Assembly: GCA_009767595.1 (NCBI GenBank) | Contig: VSDK01018595.1 | Location: 415,115-479,114, forward strand | Origin: Symbiodinium kawagutii | Lineage: Eukaryota > Sar > Dinophyceae > Suessiales > Symbiodiniaceae | Length of the DNA: 64,000 bases | Direction: 5' to 3' | Part shown: positions 10,019 to 20,330 of the stretch, piece by piece | Numbering within the stretch: the first letter of the stretch is position 1 | Layout of the letters: the number at the start of each line of letters is the position of its first letter | Notes under the pieces: generated by a model | The model's database searches: none | The model's input: only the letters and a program-made list of their open reading frames with translations | Told to the model about the DNA's origin: nothing | Translations under genes and position numbers: made by a program

Positions 10019-10335
10019 AAACCACACACATGCACAAGACATCTTGAAAGACTTCCAAGAACAAACAGAATGACTTGGGAACAGGGGGTGGGGGGGACAT
10101 GTTGACGTCGTCTTCTACTGCGTCCAGGGGAAAAAAACATGGACACTACACACAAGAACAAAACATGTTGAAAAACTTCCAAGGACAAACAAAAGCAATG
10201 TATGCGTGCCGTTTGAAATACCAAGTACCTCCTATAACTCTTTATATCCTGAACCGCGTGCCATTTCGAGACCCGTTTTCGCGCCATTTCGACACACAAA
10301 ACACACGAAATGCGTGCCATTTCGAGACCTCGCCC
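10019..10335. repeat. Diverged tandem duplications
   Basis: ACTTCCAAGAACAAACAGAATG (10049) and ACTTCCAAGGACAAACAAAAG (10176) are two copies of one segment. GTGCCATTTCGAGACC occurs twice (about 10258 and 10315). Open frames here follow the repeats. Confidence 0.6.
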
Positions 10336-11115
10336 GAAAGAACTGGTCAGTACTGCTTGAGAATTGTGGATAACATCCGACGGCAAGAGAGGGTATGATG
10401 GGGGTTTATTAAAGTTGGGTTGCCCCCCCCAAATGGTTGGGTGTGTCTCTGAAATAAATAGGTGGGCGTGCATCCACACACGCACACATGTACAAAAGTA
10501 TCCACATGCTACGAGTACTCACTGCTACTCACAGTCGATGGACATGTCACAAACAATCTTCCAAGCCATACCCACACCCTAACCGAAGACTGTGTTCTTG
10601 CTATATTGTGATCTTCTGGAGGATCATCACCAGCCAAGGAATCTGACCACCATTCCCCTAGGTAGCCCCCGGGCAGCACACGTGTACTGAATATATCTAC
10701 AATGTATATATATATATCAAAACAACAACATAACACTGATATGTAAATAAAAATTATATATATGTGCATGTATACATATATACATGAATATATTCTATAC
10801 ATACATCTACATGTATGATCATTGTGTAATATACTTTATAAATGATATTAGATTTGCCCATATCTCTAGGTGTATATAAATATTGTATTCGGGTGCCGGG
10901 TGGCGAACCTCCCTTACAAAAAATATCAACAACTACCAACAAAATTCACGACTAGGAAGACAAGACCAACCAAGAACTGATACAAAATACCTACAAACTG
11001 ACTGAACTAAGTACATACCAGGTAATAAGAGTACAAGTACAAACTAATTAAATACTGACTAACTACTAACTAAATGAGTACAAAGAACTCAGATCAAATT
11101 ATCAAGTTAGTGACA
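10336..11115. other. Non-coding DNA, AT-rich centre
   Basis: Contains TATATA/ATGTATA tracts at 10695-10900. No gene seen. Confidence 0.4.
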
Positions 11116-11228
11116 TGGCTGTGAGTCAAAACCCTGTACCCCGGGTTCCCCCACTATTAACCATTGTTTTCCTTGTTATTGTTGGTCATTACCCCCACTA
11201 TTGGTTGGTTAATATTGACCCATAGCCA
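11116..11228 (+). mobile_element. Family B MITE
   Basis: TGGCTGTGAGTCAAAACC to TTGACCCATAGCCA, 113 bp, flanked by CA on both sides. Confidence 0.9.
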
Positions 11229-11256
11229 CATGCCAATTGATGACTGCTGCAACAAG

Positions 11257-11363
11257 GATCCAACGCAGCGGCAGCGTCGTTCTCTGTGGGTCCCCACTTT
11301 GGTCAACTTGTCCAAGAAGATCTGCGGGCGGATTTTTCGGCGATGATCAGCCGACTGTTCTTT
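11257..11363 (+). CDS. Possible exon, unknown protein
   Basis: Begins 28 bp after a family B element, after AACAAG|. One frame reads SNAAAASFSVGPHFGQLVQE and then DLRADFSAMISRLFF before |gtgttt, an amphipathic helical stretch. A second plus frame (NKDPTQRQRRSLWVPTLVNL) and a minus frame (KIRPQIFLDKLTKVG) are also open. No family recognised. Confidence 0.3.
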
Positions 11364-12094
11364 GTGTTTACAACGGATTAATAAACTTGGTGGCTGTTAG
11401 ATCCCTTGCTAAAAGTCTAACTTGCTCACATATGGTAAATCAATCATATCCCAAAAAAGCTAAAAAGCTAAGTTCATGGCTGTAATCCACCCAGTAAACC
11501 ATGAGTTCCACAGGTTGATAGTGGTTGATAAGGGTGATAACCACAACCATTGGTTTGTAGGGGATAGGTTTATAGTTTCTCTTCCATAGGTTTATAGTGG
11601 GTCATAAGGGTTATGACTCCATTGGTTTGTAAGAGGATAATCATCAACACTAAGGATTAATTCCCTAGTTTGATTCATTGGGGGGACCATTTTAATTCGA
11701 AACCAAGGCTTTTGGGGGATCTATTAATCAACCAGGAGTTATCAACCCAGGCTTGGCATTACCAGGAAATCCGCCACATTTTGGGGGGTCCATGCACCAT
11801 CAGTCACCAGCTGACACAGAGGCGGTGATCAGAGTTCGGTGTTCCAATGTCGCGGCTTAGTTCACAATCTCCACCAAGCAAGGCAGCAAATCAAGTGATG
11901 ATGCTAAACAGGCATGAAACCGATAACTGTCATTGATGTTGCTGTTTTTATCCATGGTGGTAGTAGTGATGCTGTTGCACTTCATCCTGGATACGTGGTA
12001 AAACCAATCCCAAAAACATCGGAAAAATCTACAGTAAGTCAGTTCTTGGCTGGGTAAGCCACCTAGATCATGAACCACCCTTACAATCAGCTAG
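11364..12094. other. Non-coding DNA
   Basis: AT-rich, with GGTTTATAGTGGGT-like words at 11540-11700. No gene seen. Confidence 0.4.
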
Positions 12095-12207
12095 AAACCA
12101 TCGTGCCCATGGCGACCACCCAACCACCCGACGAAAACGACCCGACCACCCAACCTTCTTGACGTCCTGCGAGTTTTGCTCCTTGCCAGGCGAGTTCGTT
12201 GGGAGAG
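12095..12207 (+). CDS. Possible exon with basic cluster and CxxC
   Basis: Between CTAG| and GGGAGAG|gtatgg the frame reads GDHPTTRRKRPDHPTFLTSC and then EFCSLPGEFVGR. RRKR is a basic cluster and SCEFC a CxxC pair. Phase 2 in, phase 1 out. Another frame begins MATTQPPDENDPTTQPS and stops. No family recognised. Confidence 0.3.
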
Positions 12208-13743
12208 GTATGGATCAAGGCATTAACCGACCAACCTGGCTGGTGAAGCCTAGCTGGTTAATGGTTAATGATAGGAGATAACAACCAACAATACTAGGGG
12301 AAATACCAGCGGTAGCCTATGAGGTATGGGATTTAGTATATGGGATTTCATGGTTTCCTGTGGGATTTGATAGTTTTCTATGGGATTTCTTAGTTTTATA
12401 TGGTATGCAGTCGTCTTATATGAGATATACGGGATGATGTTGGGGGTTTCTTAAACCATGTACCAGTTCAATAGTGTTTAAGAAATGATGTTTTATAGGG
12501 GGTATAACTTATAACCATAGGGGCTGTGGTTATATTCTATAACTTTGGATCTTAACCCGTTTATATCCATGGGATTGCCCGTTCAATAGTGTTTTGTAGT
12601 AGGGGTTTGTCCCTAAATGATCTTCCCCTATAGCTGGTTAGTTTCCTTACTAATATTATTGGGTGGTTAGTAGGTACCACCATGGCTATGGACAAACCCA
12701 TACATCTAATAGTGTCTAACAACCATAGATACTGGTTGGGTTGAACCAATGACCAGTAACTGTCAACTGTATATATATATACTATAACCAACGATATGTC
12801 TCATAGCTAATTATAGCTGATAACCAATACATACCAATACTGCAATGGTTACTCGTCTACTGTAATAATCATAGCTACTGATTCAGCCCTGAAATCATAG
12901 GAACAACCAAAACCGTAAGTGGAATAACCAGCAGCACAACCACAAGTATTGTCTTCAGCAAAAAAGAGTGAACGGCTTCGAGGGATTCTCAATGCAGAGG
13001 AGGATAACAGCGTATATGGACTGAGTGACTCACATAAAAAATGAAAGGAAACACTTAAACACACATGCGCTGTTGTTGCATCCCTTGGATTTACGTCCTG
13101 TGAGAATTCCACCTGGAACTACCACAAAAGTTGCAATAGGTTTAAACCATGCCTCTGAATGCTTGCAATGTTCTACTGGAAAACAGCTTTGAGACTACCA
13201 AAGAATGGTTGTAATCACCTGATATTGATGGTAATGTGTGGTTGATGGTACTTACATACTGGTTACTGAATGCTCAACTATGGCTTGGATTGTATAACTT
13301 CAGAACTGATTGTATATGGTTGTAGAAGCATCTACAATGGTTAATGACTCATCATCCAAGTCCTTCGAACATTGAAGACTTCTATTCAGGTTTTGGTCAG
13401 TTGGCAATGAATTCTTCTTGTGTATATCTACACATGTGCATGTGTACATCTACACTTTTTTTCTATCTACAATACTGGTTGGTGGTTGTAACACCTATGA
13501 TAAATAGTAGTCAACTCGTAGCTATCATCACCAAATATGGTTCAAAATAAACAACACTTAAAACCATGTGAGTATGTTTGTTATTGATCCTATGTTAGTT
13601 GAAAACAATACCTGGTTATTGAGTTCTAAAACTAACTGGACTAATATTGATTGGTTTTTGACCACTGTGAATCCCTATCAATAGCTATCATTAACAATCA
13701 TGAACTGATCTTTTACCTGCAAATATCTAGATATTATGTACAG
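12208..13743. other. Non-coding AT-rich DNA
   Basis: Degenerate TGGTTTATAGGGG and TGGGATTT words at 12300-12700. No element termini and no convincing exon. Confidence 0.4.
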
Positions 13744-13845
13744 AATACCCTCTGGCAAACTAACCTGGAAGCTAAACATAATAATCTTCTACAGGTAAAA
13801 CCACTACAAATGGTGGATTTTCCATGCAACCAGGCAAAAGTCTAA
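13744..13845 (+). mobile_element. Family D element, diverged
   Basis: ACCCTCTGGCAAACTAACC at the left; TGGATTTTCCATGCAACCAG at the right. Confidence 0.5.
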
Positions 13846-13892
13846 ATGATATTATATAGATACATCCAACCATCAAGCTGCAATCTTGACCC

Positions 13893-13975
13893 TTGGCCCA
13901 CCCTAAACAGCCGCGTGCCTTGCCATAGCTCAGCACCTCAACAGCAGCCACGCCGAAAGAAGACACCAAGACAAA
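13893..13975 (-). CDS. Possible exon, kinase-like motif
   Basis: After ATTTTAG| the minus frame reads FVLVSSFGVAAVEVLSYGKA. SFGVxxxEVLSYG resembles the subdomain IX region of protein kinases (SFGV..WEVLTYG), but the Asp expected before it is absent and no other kinase segment is found upstream in order. The plus strand has its own exon reading (ACLAIAQHLNSSHAERRHQ after AAACAG|). Strand and identity uncertain. Confidence 0.25.
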
Positions 13976-13998
13976 CTAAAATGGTCAATTCATTTTTG

Positions 13999-14036
13999 AT
14001 TGATGGATATTGATGGATATTGATGGATATCGATGG
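13999..14036. repeat. TTGATGGATA decamer repeat
   Basis: Four near-identical 10-bp units. Confidence 0.9.
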
Positions 14037-14104
14037 TTCATAATCAATGCTAAAACATAATGGTTATTAATGGTTTATGGATGGTTCATGCATGGTAATG
14101 GTTC

Positions 14105-14250
14105 ATGTCACAAGCCGTCAAAACATTGGCGTTGGTTCGTATCCTTCCACCATTTTGCAATCGCAGCTGCAGCCAATGTGTTCAGCTCGTACCTCGGAAC
14201 CCAGCTTATGATTGGGATAACTGGGGCACGATGAAATACCATCTTTACAG
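14105..14250. CDS. Exon island, strand unresolved
   Basis: Plus: SQAVKTLALVRILPPFCNRS and on to DWDNWGTMKYHLY. Minus: SWVPRYELNTLAAAAIAKWW. No family recognised. Confidence 0.2.
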
Positions 14251-14440
14251 AATAAGTTATATACAAACAAATACAAATAATATATCAATAACATATATTT
14301 TTACAGAATAACTATTATTGTCACAGAATCAAGTTTGCAAACAGCCCCCGTTACGGTCTGAAAACCTCGTAAGCGTGCTTTCAAACACTTTGCGCTGATG
14401 TTCAGCAAATGGGATTCTTATTGATGCGAAGAGTGCAATA

Positions 14441-14541
14441 TGGTGATTTCTCAAAATGGGGGACCCCCAAATCAGCCAACATCAACCATTTATGGCAGTA
14501 AACCATCCATTTTCAGGGTCCCCCATTTTGAGACACCACCA
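14441..14541 (+). mobile_element. Family A MITE
   Basis: TGGTGATTTCTCAAAATGGG to CCCATTTTGAGACACCACCA, 101 bp, flanked by TA on both sides. Confidence 0.9.
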
Positions 14542-14568
14542 TATACATGTTGGTGTTATTCGTGCCAG

Positions 14569-14713
14569 GAGCACTGAGACTTGCTATGGTGACACAACAT
14601 CCGAACACTTGCCCACTAGTTTGGACTGGCGGTTCGATCCTTTACCATATGGCGGCCATGTCGCGTACCCATGGAATTCTTTCGAATGCCTAATTACAAG
14701 ATCAATGAAATGA
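14569..14713 (+). CDS. Possible exon, unknown protein
   Basis: Starts 28 bp after a family A element, behind CGTGCCAG|G. Reads STETCYGDTTSEHLPTSLDW and then RFDPLPYGGHVAYPWNSFEC to TGA at 14713. LPTSLDWR recalls the mature start of papain-family proteases, but no catalytic Cys context follows, so no assignment is made. The minus strand is also open (FHGYATWPPYGKGSNRQSK). Confidence 0.3.
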
Positions 14714-14945
14714 CCATCACGTCCGACAGAAGTTCTTCCTACTTTGGCATGCAAAAGTTTAGATCAATATCAATTGAAATAAACCATGTCAATATCAATA
14801 TGATTTGACACAAACGATGAGGTCTACAGTATATCAATATCATCTTCAAAACAAATATGGCCTCCCTGAGACCCTTCATGATTCACTTCGTGTGGGGCCA
14901 CCCAGTTCTATTGCGGTGACTCACCCGACTCTACTCTGAGGTCAG

Positions 14946-15032
14946 AACTCCATCGTGTTGCAGGGCGAACCAGCGGTTCATCCAGGTCTGCGCGAATTCG
15001 GTGCAAGAGACCGATGGTTCTATGATGCTAAG
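14946..15032 (+). CDS. Possible exon, unknown protein
   Basis: Exactly 29 codons, phase 0 to 0, between a pyrimidine-rich acceptor (CTACTCTGAGGTCAG|) and AAG|gttaca. Reads NSIVLQGEPAVHPGLREFGA and then RDRWFYDAK. Minus alternative: LDEPLVRPATRWSSDLRVES before |gtgagt at about 14927. Splice signals are good on both strands. Confidence 0.35.
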
Positions 15033-15690
15033 GTTACAAATCGGGGTTTCTGAAAATGGGGGACCGAAGAGAGAAGGTCAGATGATGGTAAGTACCGATG
15101 AGGAGGTTCTATCATAATGATTATATGTTTCGAGATATGTGAAAATATATGTAAAAGAAACAGGATGATCAGGTTTCTACCAGAATGATTATATCATGGT
15201 AGTACCATATGGAATTACATATACTGGTAAGATTCCATGTATAACATGTGATGTTTCGTGATGGTAACACCATACTCAACAATCATGATAGTAGCCAATA
15301 GTGCTAGTTTATAACAAGCTGATTTTCGGTTATGGTGCTCATAGTGCCTAACAAAAGTTGGCCAAAAATAGTTGGTTCGCGATTCTGGTTAAGAATCATT
15401 GAATCTAGATGATGGAATAATGATTCATCATGAAAGTTCATTTGCTGGTTCATACTAGCTTAATCATGGTCAAATGATGATCAAGTGATGGGTGAGTGAT
15501 GCTCAGTTCATGGTCAAAAAATGAATATTTATTTTTCAATGATTCTCAATAAAACCGATTACAGTAGTCATGGTCCAGTGGTTTGGTTTGATGATGGTCA
15601 AATGTCTGATAGTCAATTCATGGGTAGTTGATGGCTAATTAACAATTGGCTGATGGTTCAGTATGGTTTGCGAATGTTCGCGATGCTTAG
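15033..15690. other. Non-coding DNA
   Basis: A family A end fragment (GGGTTTCTGAAAATGGGGGACC at 15043), then AT-rich ATGGTCAAATGATGG words. Confidence 0.4.
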
Positions 15691-15801
15691 GGGTGATTGA
15701 TTCGTCTTCGTGCTTCATGGTGGCTAACAACCCGTCACTGAATTTGTGGCCAGCGATTACTGTGACCCATGATTCTTTGCGCCAAACAATAGCTGCGAGA
15801 G
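15691..15801. CDS. Exon island, strand unresolved
   Basis: Plus: TTAG|GG, then VIDSSSCFMVANNPSLNLWP and on to GAGAG|gtttaa, 111 nt, phase 1 to 1. Minus: after CTCTCGCAG|, IVWRKESWVTVIAGHKFSDG. Both look natural. Confidence 0.3.
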
Positions 15802-15902
15802 GTTTAATGATGGCTTAATTAATCCTGATGAATGATGGCGAAATGCTCAAGGGCCTCACAGTAAGCGGCTTGATCCCTTGATCCATTAACGTTCAATCTC
15901 AC

Positions 15903-15985
15903 GGTGAATACCGGTCGCCATTGGTTAAAAAGAACTCTGGCCAATGGCTAATCTCAAAGTCATCATTCAACGCTGACGTGCCCAC
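15903..15985 (-). CDS. Possible exon, unknown protein
   Basis: Between GCCCAG|G and TTCACC|gtgaga (near-consensus donor) the frame reads VGTSALNDDFEISHWPEFFL and then TNGDRYS; 83 nt, phase 0 to 2. GC at third positions is above background. The frame extends upstream (WKWLMTKFDQMVTIIGQRYA), so the acceptor may lie further right. A long plus frame (NSGQWLISKSSFNADV...) also crosses the island. Confidence 0.4.
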
Positions 15986-16160
15986 CTGGGCATATCGCTG
16001 GCCGATGATGGTGACCATTTGGTCAAATTTGGTCATCAACCATTTCCAGTACGGCCATGAACTGAAACGATGCTTTCCAAAATGGTTGAAAAAAACATAT
16101 GTCTACATTCAGTGGCCTATGCAACACTCTCTCAGCCCGATCATTGTTTGTTCGGACCCC

Positions 16161-16418
16161 TCATAGCGGGTAGCTGGTTGCGTTGCTGCCTGCCAAAATT
16201 TGACCATTAGCCACTAGGTCTAGAGGTTGCTTTCCCAGGATGCCAAAAATCGAAACGTTGGATGCCAAAATATATCCAGGCTTCGTAAGGCCCCGTTTCG
16301 TGACGTAAAACCCTGTCACAACCCCATCTAAATATTTTCGTTCAACCAAAATGTTGTCTGTTGTGAAAAAACTGTGACCAGACAAAGCAGTTGACACATT
16401 CCATAAATGCTGTTGCAC
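16161..16418 (-). CDS. Possible exon, unknown protein
   Basis: A continuous 85-codon minus frame containing GHSFFTTDNILVERKYLDGV and KPGYILASNVSIFGILGKQP. Composition is even and protein-like, unlike the low-complexity surroundings. No splice sites were fixed and no family is recognised. Confidence 0.4.
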   Translation of the reverse strand: MQQHLWNVSTALSGHSFFTTDNILVERKYLDGVVTGFYVTKRGLTKPGYILASNVSIFGILGKQPLDLVANGQILAGSNATSYPL

Positions 16419-16448
16419 GTCGAACCCAAGTCTTCCTCTGGTTCTACC

Positions 16449-16508
16449 TTGAACCTATCCATCCAACCAAACAAACAACCAACAAACAACCACCCAACAA
16501 ACCAACGA
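16449..16508. repeat. CCAAACAAACAACC low-complexity tract
   Basis: CAAAC/CCAAC words. Confidence 0.8.
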
Positions 16509-16528
16509 AGCAAAAGTGTCTCTTGCAG

Positions 16529-16638
16529 GGCTATTTCAGTTCTAGATTTTGCCTGCGAAACACTCGAACCACCCGTCCTGCCTTCCCCATGTCTTGGGCT
16601 CGCTTCGAGAGCCAGCCTTCCACCTGGAGTCACTGGTG
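16529..16638 (+). CDS. Possible exon, unknown protein
   Basis: Strong acceptor (GTCTCTTGCAG|G) and donor (GGTG|gtgagc). Reads AISVLDFACETLEPPVLPSP and then CLGLASRASLPPGVTG; 110 nt, phase 2 to 1. The minus strand also has a CAG|G acceptor and VEGWLSKRAQDMGKAGR; EGWLSKR recalls the start of a PH domain, but no rest of that fold follows. Strand unresolved, plus slightly preferred for its signals. Confidence 0.35.
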
Positions 16639-16689
16639 GTGAGCCCACAAACCCCCCTGACCTACGAACAAATGCGTTATCGAGGTTAC

Positions 16690-16850
16690 AGTACTCATGG
16701 TCAACGATGGTAAATGATGATTAAGCATCGTTTTTCCTGGTTGATCATGCATAATCATATGCTTAATAATGGTTTATAGTAATGGTTAATAAGCATAATT
16801 ATGATTAATCATGGTTAATAAGCGTAGTCATGCTTGATGATGGTCACGGA
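16690..16850. repeat. GGTTAATAAGC words
   Basis: Diverged repeats of TGGTTAATAAGCATAATTATG. Confidence 0.5.
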
Positions 16851-16855
16851 TGCAG

Positions 16856-16966
16856 CTAATATGGCGGCCGAAAATTGTGGTCATCAATGACAGCTTCGGG
16901 GACCCACCAGCAGCTTGGCTATCACAGCCCGCCAGGAATCCACCAGGCAATCGTCGGGTTTCTATG
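16856..16966 (+). CDS. Possible exon, unknown protein
   Basis: 37 codons, phase 0 to 0, between GATGCAG| and TCTATG|gtgaga. Reads RPKIVVINDSFGDPPAAWLS and then QPARNPPGNRRVSM. Minus alternative: PGGFLAGCDSQAAGGSPK. No family recognised. Confidence 0.35.
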
Positions 16967-17057
16967 GTGAGAATTCGTCGGTGGTGAAGAGTCGTTTGCA
17001 CCGTTGAGGTTGCACTCAATAGGACAATCAACATGAGAACTAGTGAGTCCTTCCCAT

Positions 17058-17158
17058 CTGGTTGGTGGTTGAACCACCCCTAAAAAAAATATGTTTGTCA
17101 ACCAACCATTTGTTAATGAGTACGAGGGAAAATAGAGATGTGTAAAACCACCAGCCAG
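17058..17158 (+). mobile_element. Family C MITE
   Basis: CTGGTTGGTGGTTGAACCACC to AAAACCACCAGCCAG, 101 bp. No clear direct repeat. Confidence 0.85.
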
Positions 17159-17246
17159 TTATTCTGTTGAGGTTGATAGTTGGCAGCACCCATGGCAGCG
17201 AAGCATCCCTGTTCATAGATGCCCATGCATTTTTCGTGGACCGAAC

Positions 17247-17311
17247 CATCGACTTGGCATATTGCGGTTGCAGTTGGCAATGGTTGGTGTTTCTTGGAAG
17301 TGGTACTCATC
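17247..17311 (-). CDS. Possible exon, unknown protein
   Basis: Acceptor with a good pyrimidine tract (CTTGATCATCCTGTTCAG|G) and donor CGATG|gttcgg. Reads DEYHFQETPTIANCNRNMPS; 65 nt, phase 0 to 2. A long plus frame (VGSTHGSEASLFIDAHAFFV...) covers 17170-17430 and also looks natural. Confidence 0.35.
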
Positions 17312-17799
17312 CTGAACAGGATGATCAAGAATCCACATGGGCCAAGTACCCTCATGATTCAGCTATCTTTCTAAAGTATCTTATCCACGGACACTTTGTA
17401 TCACTTTGTCACATTTCCCCTGGTTGGTGCTAGAAGCCATCCCAAAGATATAGATATGTGGTCGATATTTATCCCATGGTTTGGCTGCATTTGAACCCAC
17501 CAAGCACTTCCTCGCTGATGACATTCCCTGAAGCTACTCAGACCTTGTGATCCCCAAAACCAAGCAGTTCTCAACAAATCATCGCATGGAAAAATCATAA
17601 AACTTGAAACAAAGCATCAAGGCAGCTCTGCTTCATTTTTCTTGGGGGGATTCTCCCCTGTGATCAGCCATTCTTAGCCACCTAAGGTATCTTGATATAC
17701 CCTGTTGTTCATTGATATCCCCTTTATTATTGGTTGATATATTGGTATTCCGTTTGTTCATTGAAGGCAATCCACCTTTTCATAGCAACTAATTTTTCT

Positions 17800-17960
17800 T
17801 CACCATGGTATCACCGGCGAAGATGTGGACCATGGGGCCTTACCCCACGTTGAGCATCCACACCACCAAGCCAGAAGGCATAGGACCCGTGGCCATCGGT
17901 GGCATACCTACAACGGACTGGTCACATGTTGGAACGGTGTTCTTCATCTGGTTTATGGTT
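17800..17960. CDS. Exon island, strand unresolved
   Basis: Plus: MWTMGPYPTLSIHTTKPEGI and on, about 70% GC at third positions. Minus: after CGTTGTAG|, YATDGHGSYAFWLGGVDAQR to GG|gtaagg. Confidence 0.3.
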
Positions 17961-18312
17961 GAACCAACCCTACATCTAACCATGGCTAATTATAGCGGTT
18001 ATTGATGTTCACAATGGCTAGAAAATGATCATTACTGCTTTGTGGTTGAACCACCCCTTTGAAAAATATGCGAAATTTAATCGACCGGGGATGTAAGAAA
18101 ACTTTGATACCACCAACTACACATGGTTGATGATGGTGACTCATGGCATGGGCAATCAAGGGCAATCACTGTCAACACTCACAAGGGGATGACGGGATGA
18201 CAGCCAAGTGCGTGGTCATGATTGCTAGTGACATGGCAGCGGCGAACCAACAACTGAAGATATGGTGTGCCCACAAATTTCTTTGCTTTTTACTGTAAAT
18301 GACTATGACTAA

Positions 18313-18361
18313 GGGTGAGAACTCAGGGGGCCCCATGGGGCCCCTGTGTTGAGAGACCGCC
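18313..18361. mobile_element. Minimal family A element (termini only)
   Basis: GTGAGAACTCAGGGGG directly abuts GGGGCCCCTGTGTTGAGAG and ACCGCCA, forming a palindrome around CCATGG. It is two family A ends with no interior. Confidence 0.5.
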
Positions 18362-18383
18362 ATATGCAACTTAAACTGAAAGG

Positions 18384-18890
18384 CTCATTCTTCTTGGCAA
18401 GGCCAAGCCGGTTGGTTCCGTTCGGAACCGTACCAAGTAACAACAGCTGAGAAACTGTGTGTGGGCGATTGCTGGCCTTGAGGAATTCACAGGCTTCAGC
18501 TGTGGACAAACATTCTTTGTACCCAACCAAAATGGTCAAAGCCTCCGCCTGCGTGACGTTCTCTTCGAGCTGCCTCTCATACGAAGTTTCACATCATCCT
18601 CCTTCGGCAAGAAGACAATGCTTCTCGCCACTTGGTCAAACTCAGCAATGAGTTTCTTTCAGTGGCGCTAGCGCGCTTCAACATCCAAGCACATTGCGGA
18701 ATTGTCTGGCTGCAAGCTTCGTAGCATCCAACCTCAGGTGCCACACGGCGCCCGAATCATCGTGGCATGTTCTGGCTCTGCCAAGATGTCAGGATCCACA
18801 CGCCCAGGCGTTCAAACCATCCGGTGCTCGTAGGCCTTCTGGATCAACCCACTTTTCATGTATGATGCAGCCCTGCCCAGCCCCCCATCT
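18384..18890 (+). pseudogene. Long plus frame broken only by TAA/TAG
   Basis: One frame reads ERLILLGKAKPVGSVRNRTK, a TAA, then QQLRNCVWAIAGLEEFTGFS, then FVPNQNGQSLRLRDVLFELP and more to SFFQWR, a TAG, then RASTSKHIAELSGCKLRS onward to a second TAG. With standard stops it is a decayed gene or several exons. An alternative frame after 18690 (LAASFVASNLRCHTAPES) is also open. No family recognised. Confidence 0.35.
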
Positions 18891-19129
18891 CCCCCCCCAA
18901 TGGTCATGGTCATGGTACTGCCCGCCAATGGGATCATTGTTGTTCATGATGGATATTAATCGATGATGTTTCCCCCCGCCCCCCCTCTAGGAGTGGGGGG
19001 GTTGGTGGCCAATGGGCGTGGTTCTTGCTGATGGATTTTAATTGCTAATGGTAGCCCCTGGCGCTGGCAAGAGCCCACTGGAAATAATGCTGACATAGAA
19101 AATAGGGTTGCTGCATGGCGCATGCTGGG

Positions 19130-19560
19130 TTAAAATATAAAAGCCATATTGGTATATACTACATTACAAACAGCGTCTAGCTAGTGTATGGGTAGTAAAT
19201 CAGCATTGTATAGATAAAATGTAACTAATACATATGTAATTAAGACATAAACAGAATATAAGTAGTGCAAAAGGAGCATAGCTAATATATAGATAATTCA
19301 TAGGTAGAGCAATGGTCAAGTGTGTACATATATATGTATATATAGAAGCATACATATGCAATTTTTGAAATACTAGGTAGCATGTAAGTAGTATATGGTA
19401 GAAAAAATATACGTACTAAGTGCGCAAATAAATGGGAAAATGGGTAATATATAATTAGTATATGAGCAATAAACGATGAATAGTATACAAATACAAATAG
19501 CATATAAGTATGTGCGTAAGCAATATGAAAGCCTCCGAGTGATGCAAATCAAATGCAGAC
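19130..19560. other. AT-rich non-coding DNA
   Basis: ATATATAG/AGTATATG words; open frames here are rich in Ile and Tyr and not credible. Confidence 0.4.
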
Positions 19561-19800
19561 AGGAAAATAAGGCGCCCAATATGCTGCATATACCGTATGC
19601 ATATGGGACTAAGGCTCCAGAATGCAGCAAATAGCACGCAAACGAAAGAAGAAGGCGCCAAAATGCTGCAAATAGCAAAAGACTGCGAGAGGAAGGCTCC
19701 AAAATGTTGCGCATAGCATGCGAACGGGAGAAAAGCTCCAATGCCAATAGCGTAGGGATGTGAGAGTAAAGCCCCCAAATGCTGCCAAGAAGGAATTGAT
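19560..19800. repeat. Diverged roughly 55-65 bp tandem repeat
   Basis: Four to five copies of a unit with AAGGCTCCAAAATGCTGCAAATAGCA followed by CGAACG/CGAGAG. It gives repeated peptides in minus frames. Confidence 0.7.
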
Positions 19801-19804
19801 GTTT

Positions 19805-19944
19805 GGAGGGGGATGGGGGGGATGACCCCCATCCAAAGCCCCGTTGCTCGCCGCTGTCCAAAGGCTCCTCTTGTGGCCCTGGATCGCCCTCCTTTCTCGC
19901 CGGGCGAGCGACAAGTCCTCCACGCCCGGCTTCGCCGCCTCCAC
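19805..19944 (-). CDS. Possible exon in GC-rich patch
   Basis: The minus frame VEAAKPGVEDLSLARRERRA and then IQGHKRSLWTAASNGALDG has roughly 85% G/C at third positions, the highest in the window. The other minus and plus frames are open but less biased. No family recognised. Confidence 0.35.
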
Positions 19945-20084
19945 TCGCAGCGGGCGGGCCGCATATGTTGGAACTCACGTTTCGTTGCCTGAATCGCCTG
20001 CCAAAAATTCATATCAAGATCAAAGACCCCAAAAAATAAACCCTGATCGAGGTCGCTTTTTGAACGCCGGTTTCCTTCCACGGT

Positions 20085-20330
20085 GCGCAGAGGCACCTGG
20101 CGGCGACTGTCATGAGATCCTGCCCCTCCACGACGTCACCCCCGACGGCGCCGCCGCGACGAGGACGAGGCAACCTCTCCCGTCGTCACGCGAGCTGGAG
20201 ACCGGCCCCCGGCCAACTCTTCCGGCACTGGGCGCCCAAACGGCCTCAGCTGGAACCTGCGCTGTTCCGTTGAGCCATGTAACCATGTGCAATGGCATGG
20301 TAATGTCAGCGCGAATGGCCGCAAACAATC
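20085..20330. CDS. GC-rich exon island, strand unresolved
   Basis: Minus: FAAIRADITMPLHMVTWLNG and then TAQVPAEAVWAPSAGRVGRG. Plus: CAEAPGGDCHEILPLHDVTP and on. Both have about 72-74% G/C at third positions. Confidence 0.3.

Noticed and set aside
14600-14650. GGTTCGATCC as a tRNA T-arm (also at 25107 and 21353)
   Set aside because: No acceptor stem, D-arm or anticodon arm can be folded around any of the three.
16560-16635. VEGWLSKR on the minus strand as a PH domain start
   Set aside because: Matches of this length are expected by chance in 64 kb of six-frame translation, and the remainder of a PH fold is not visible.
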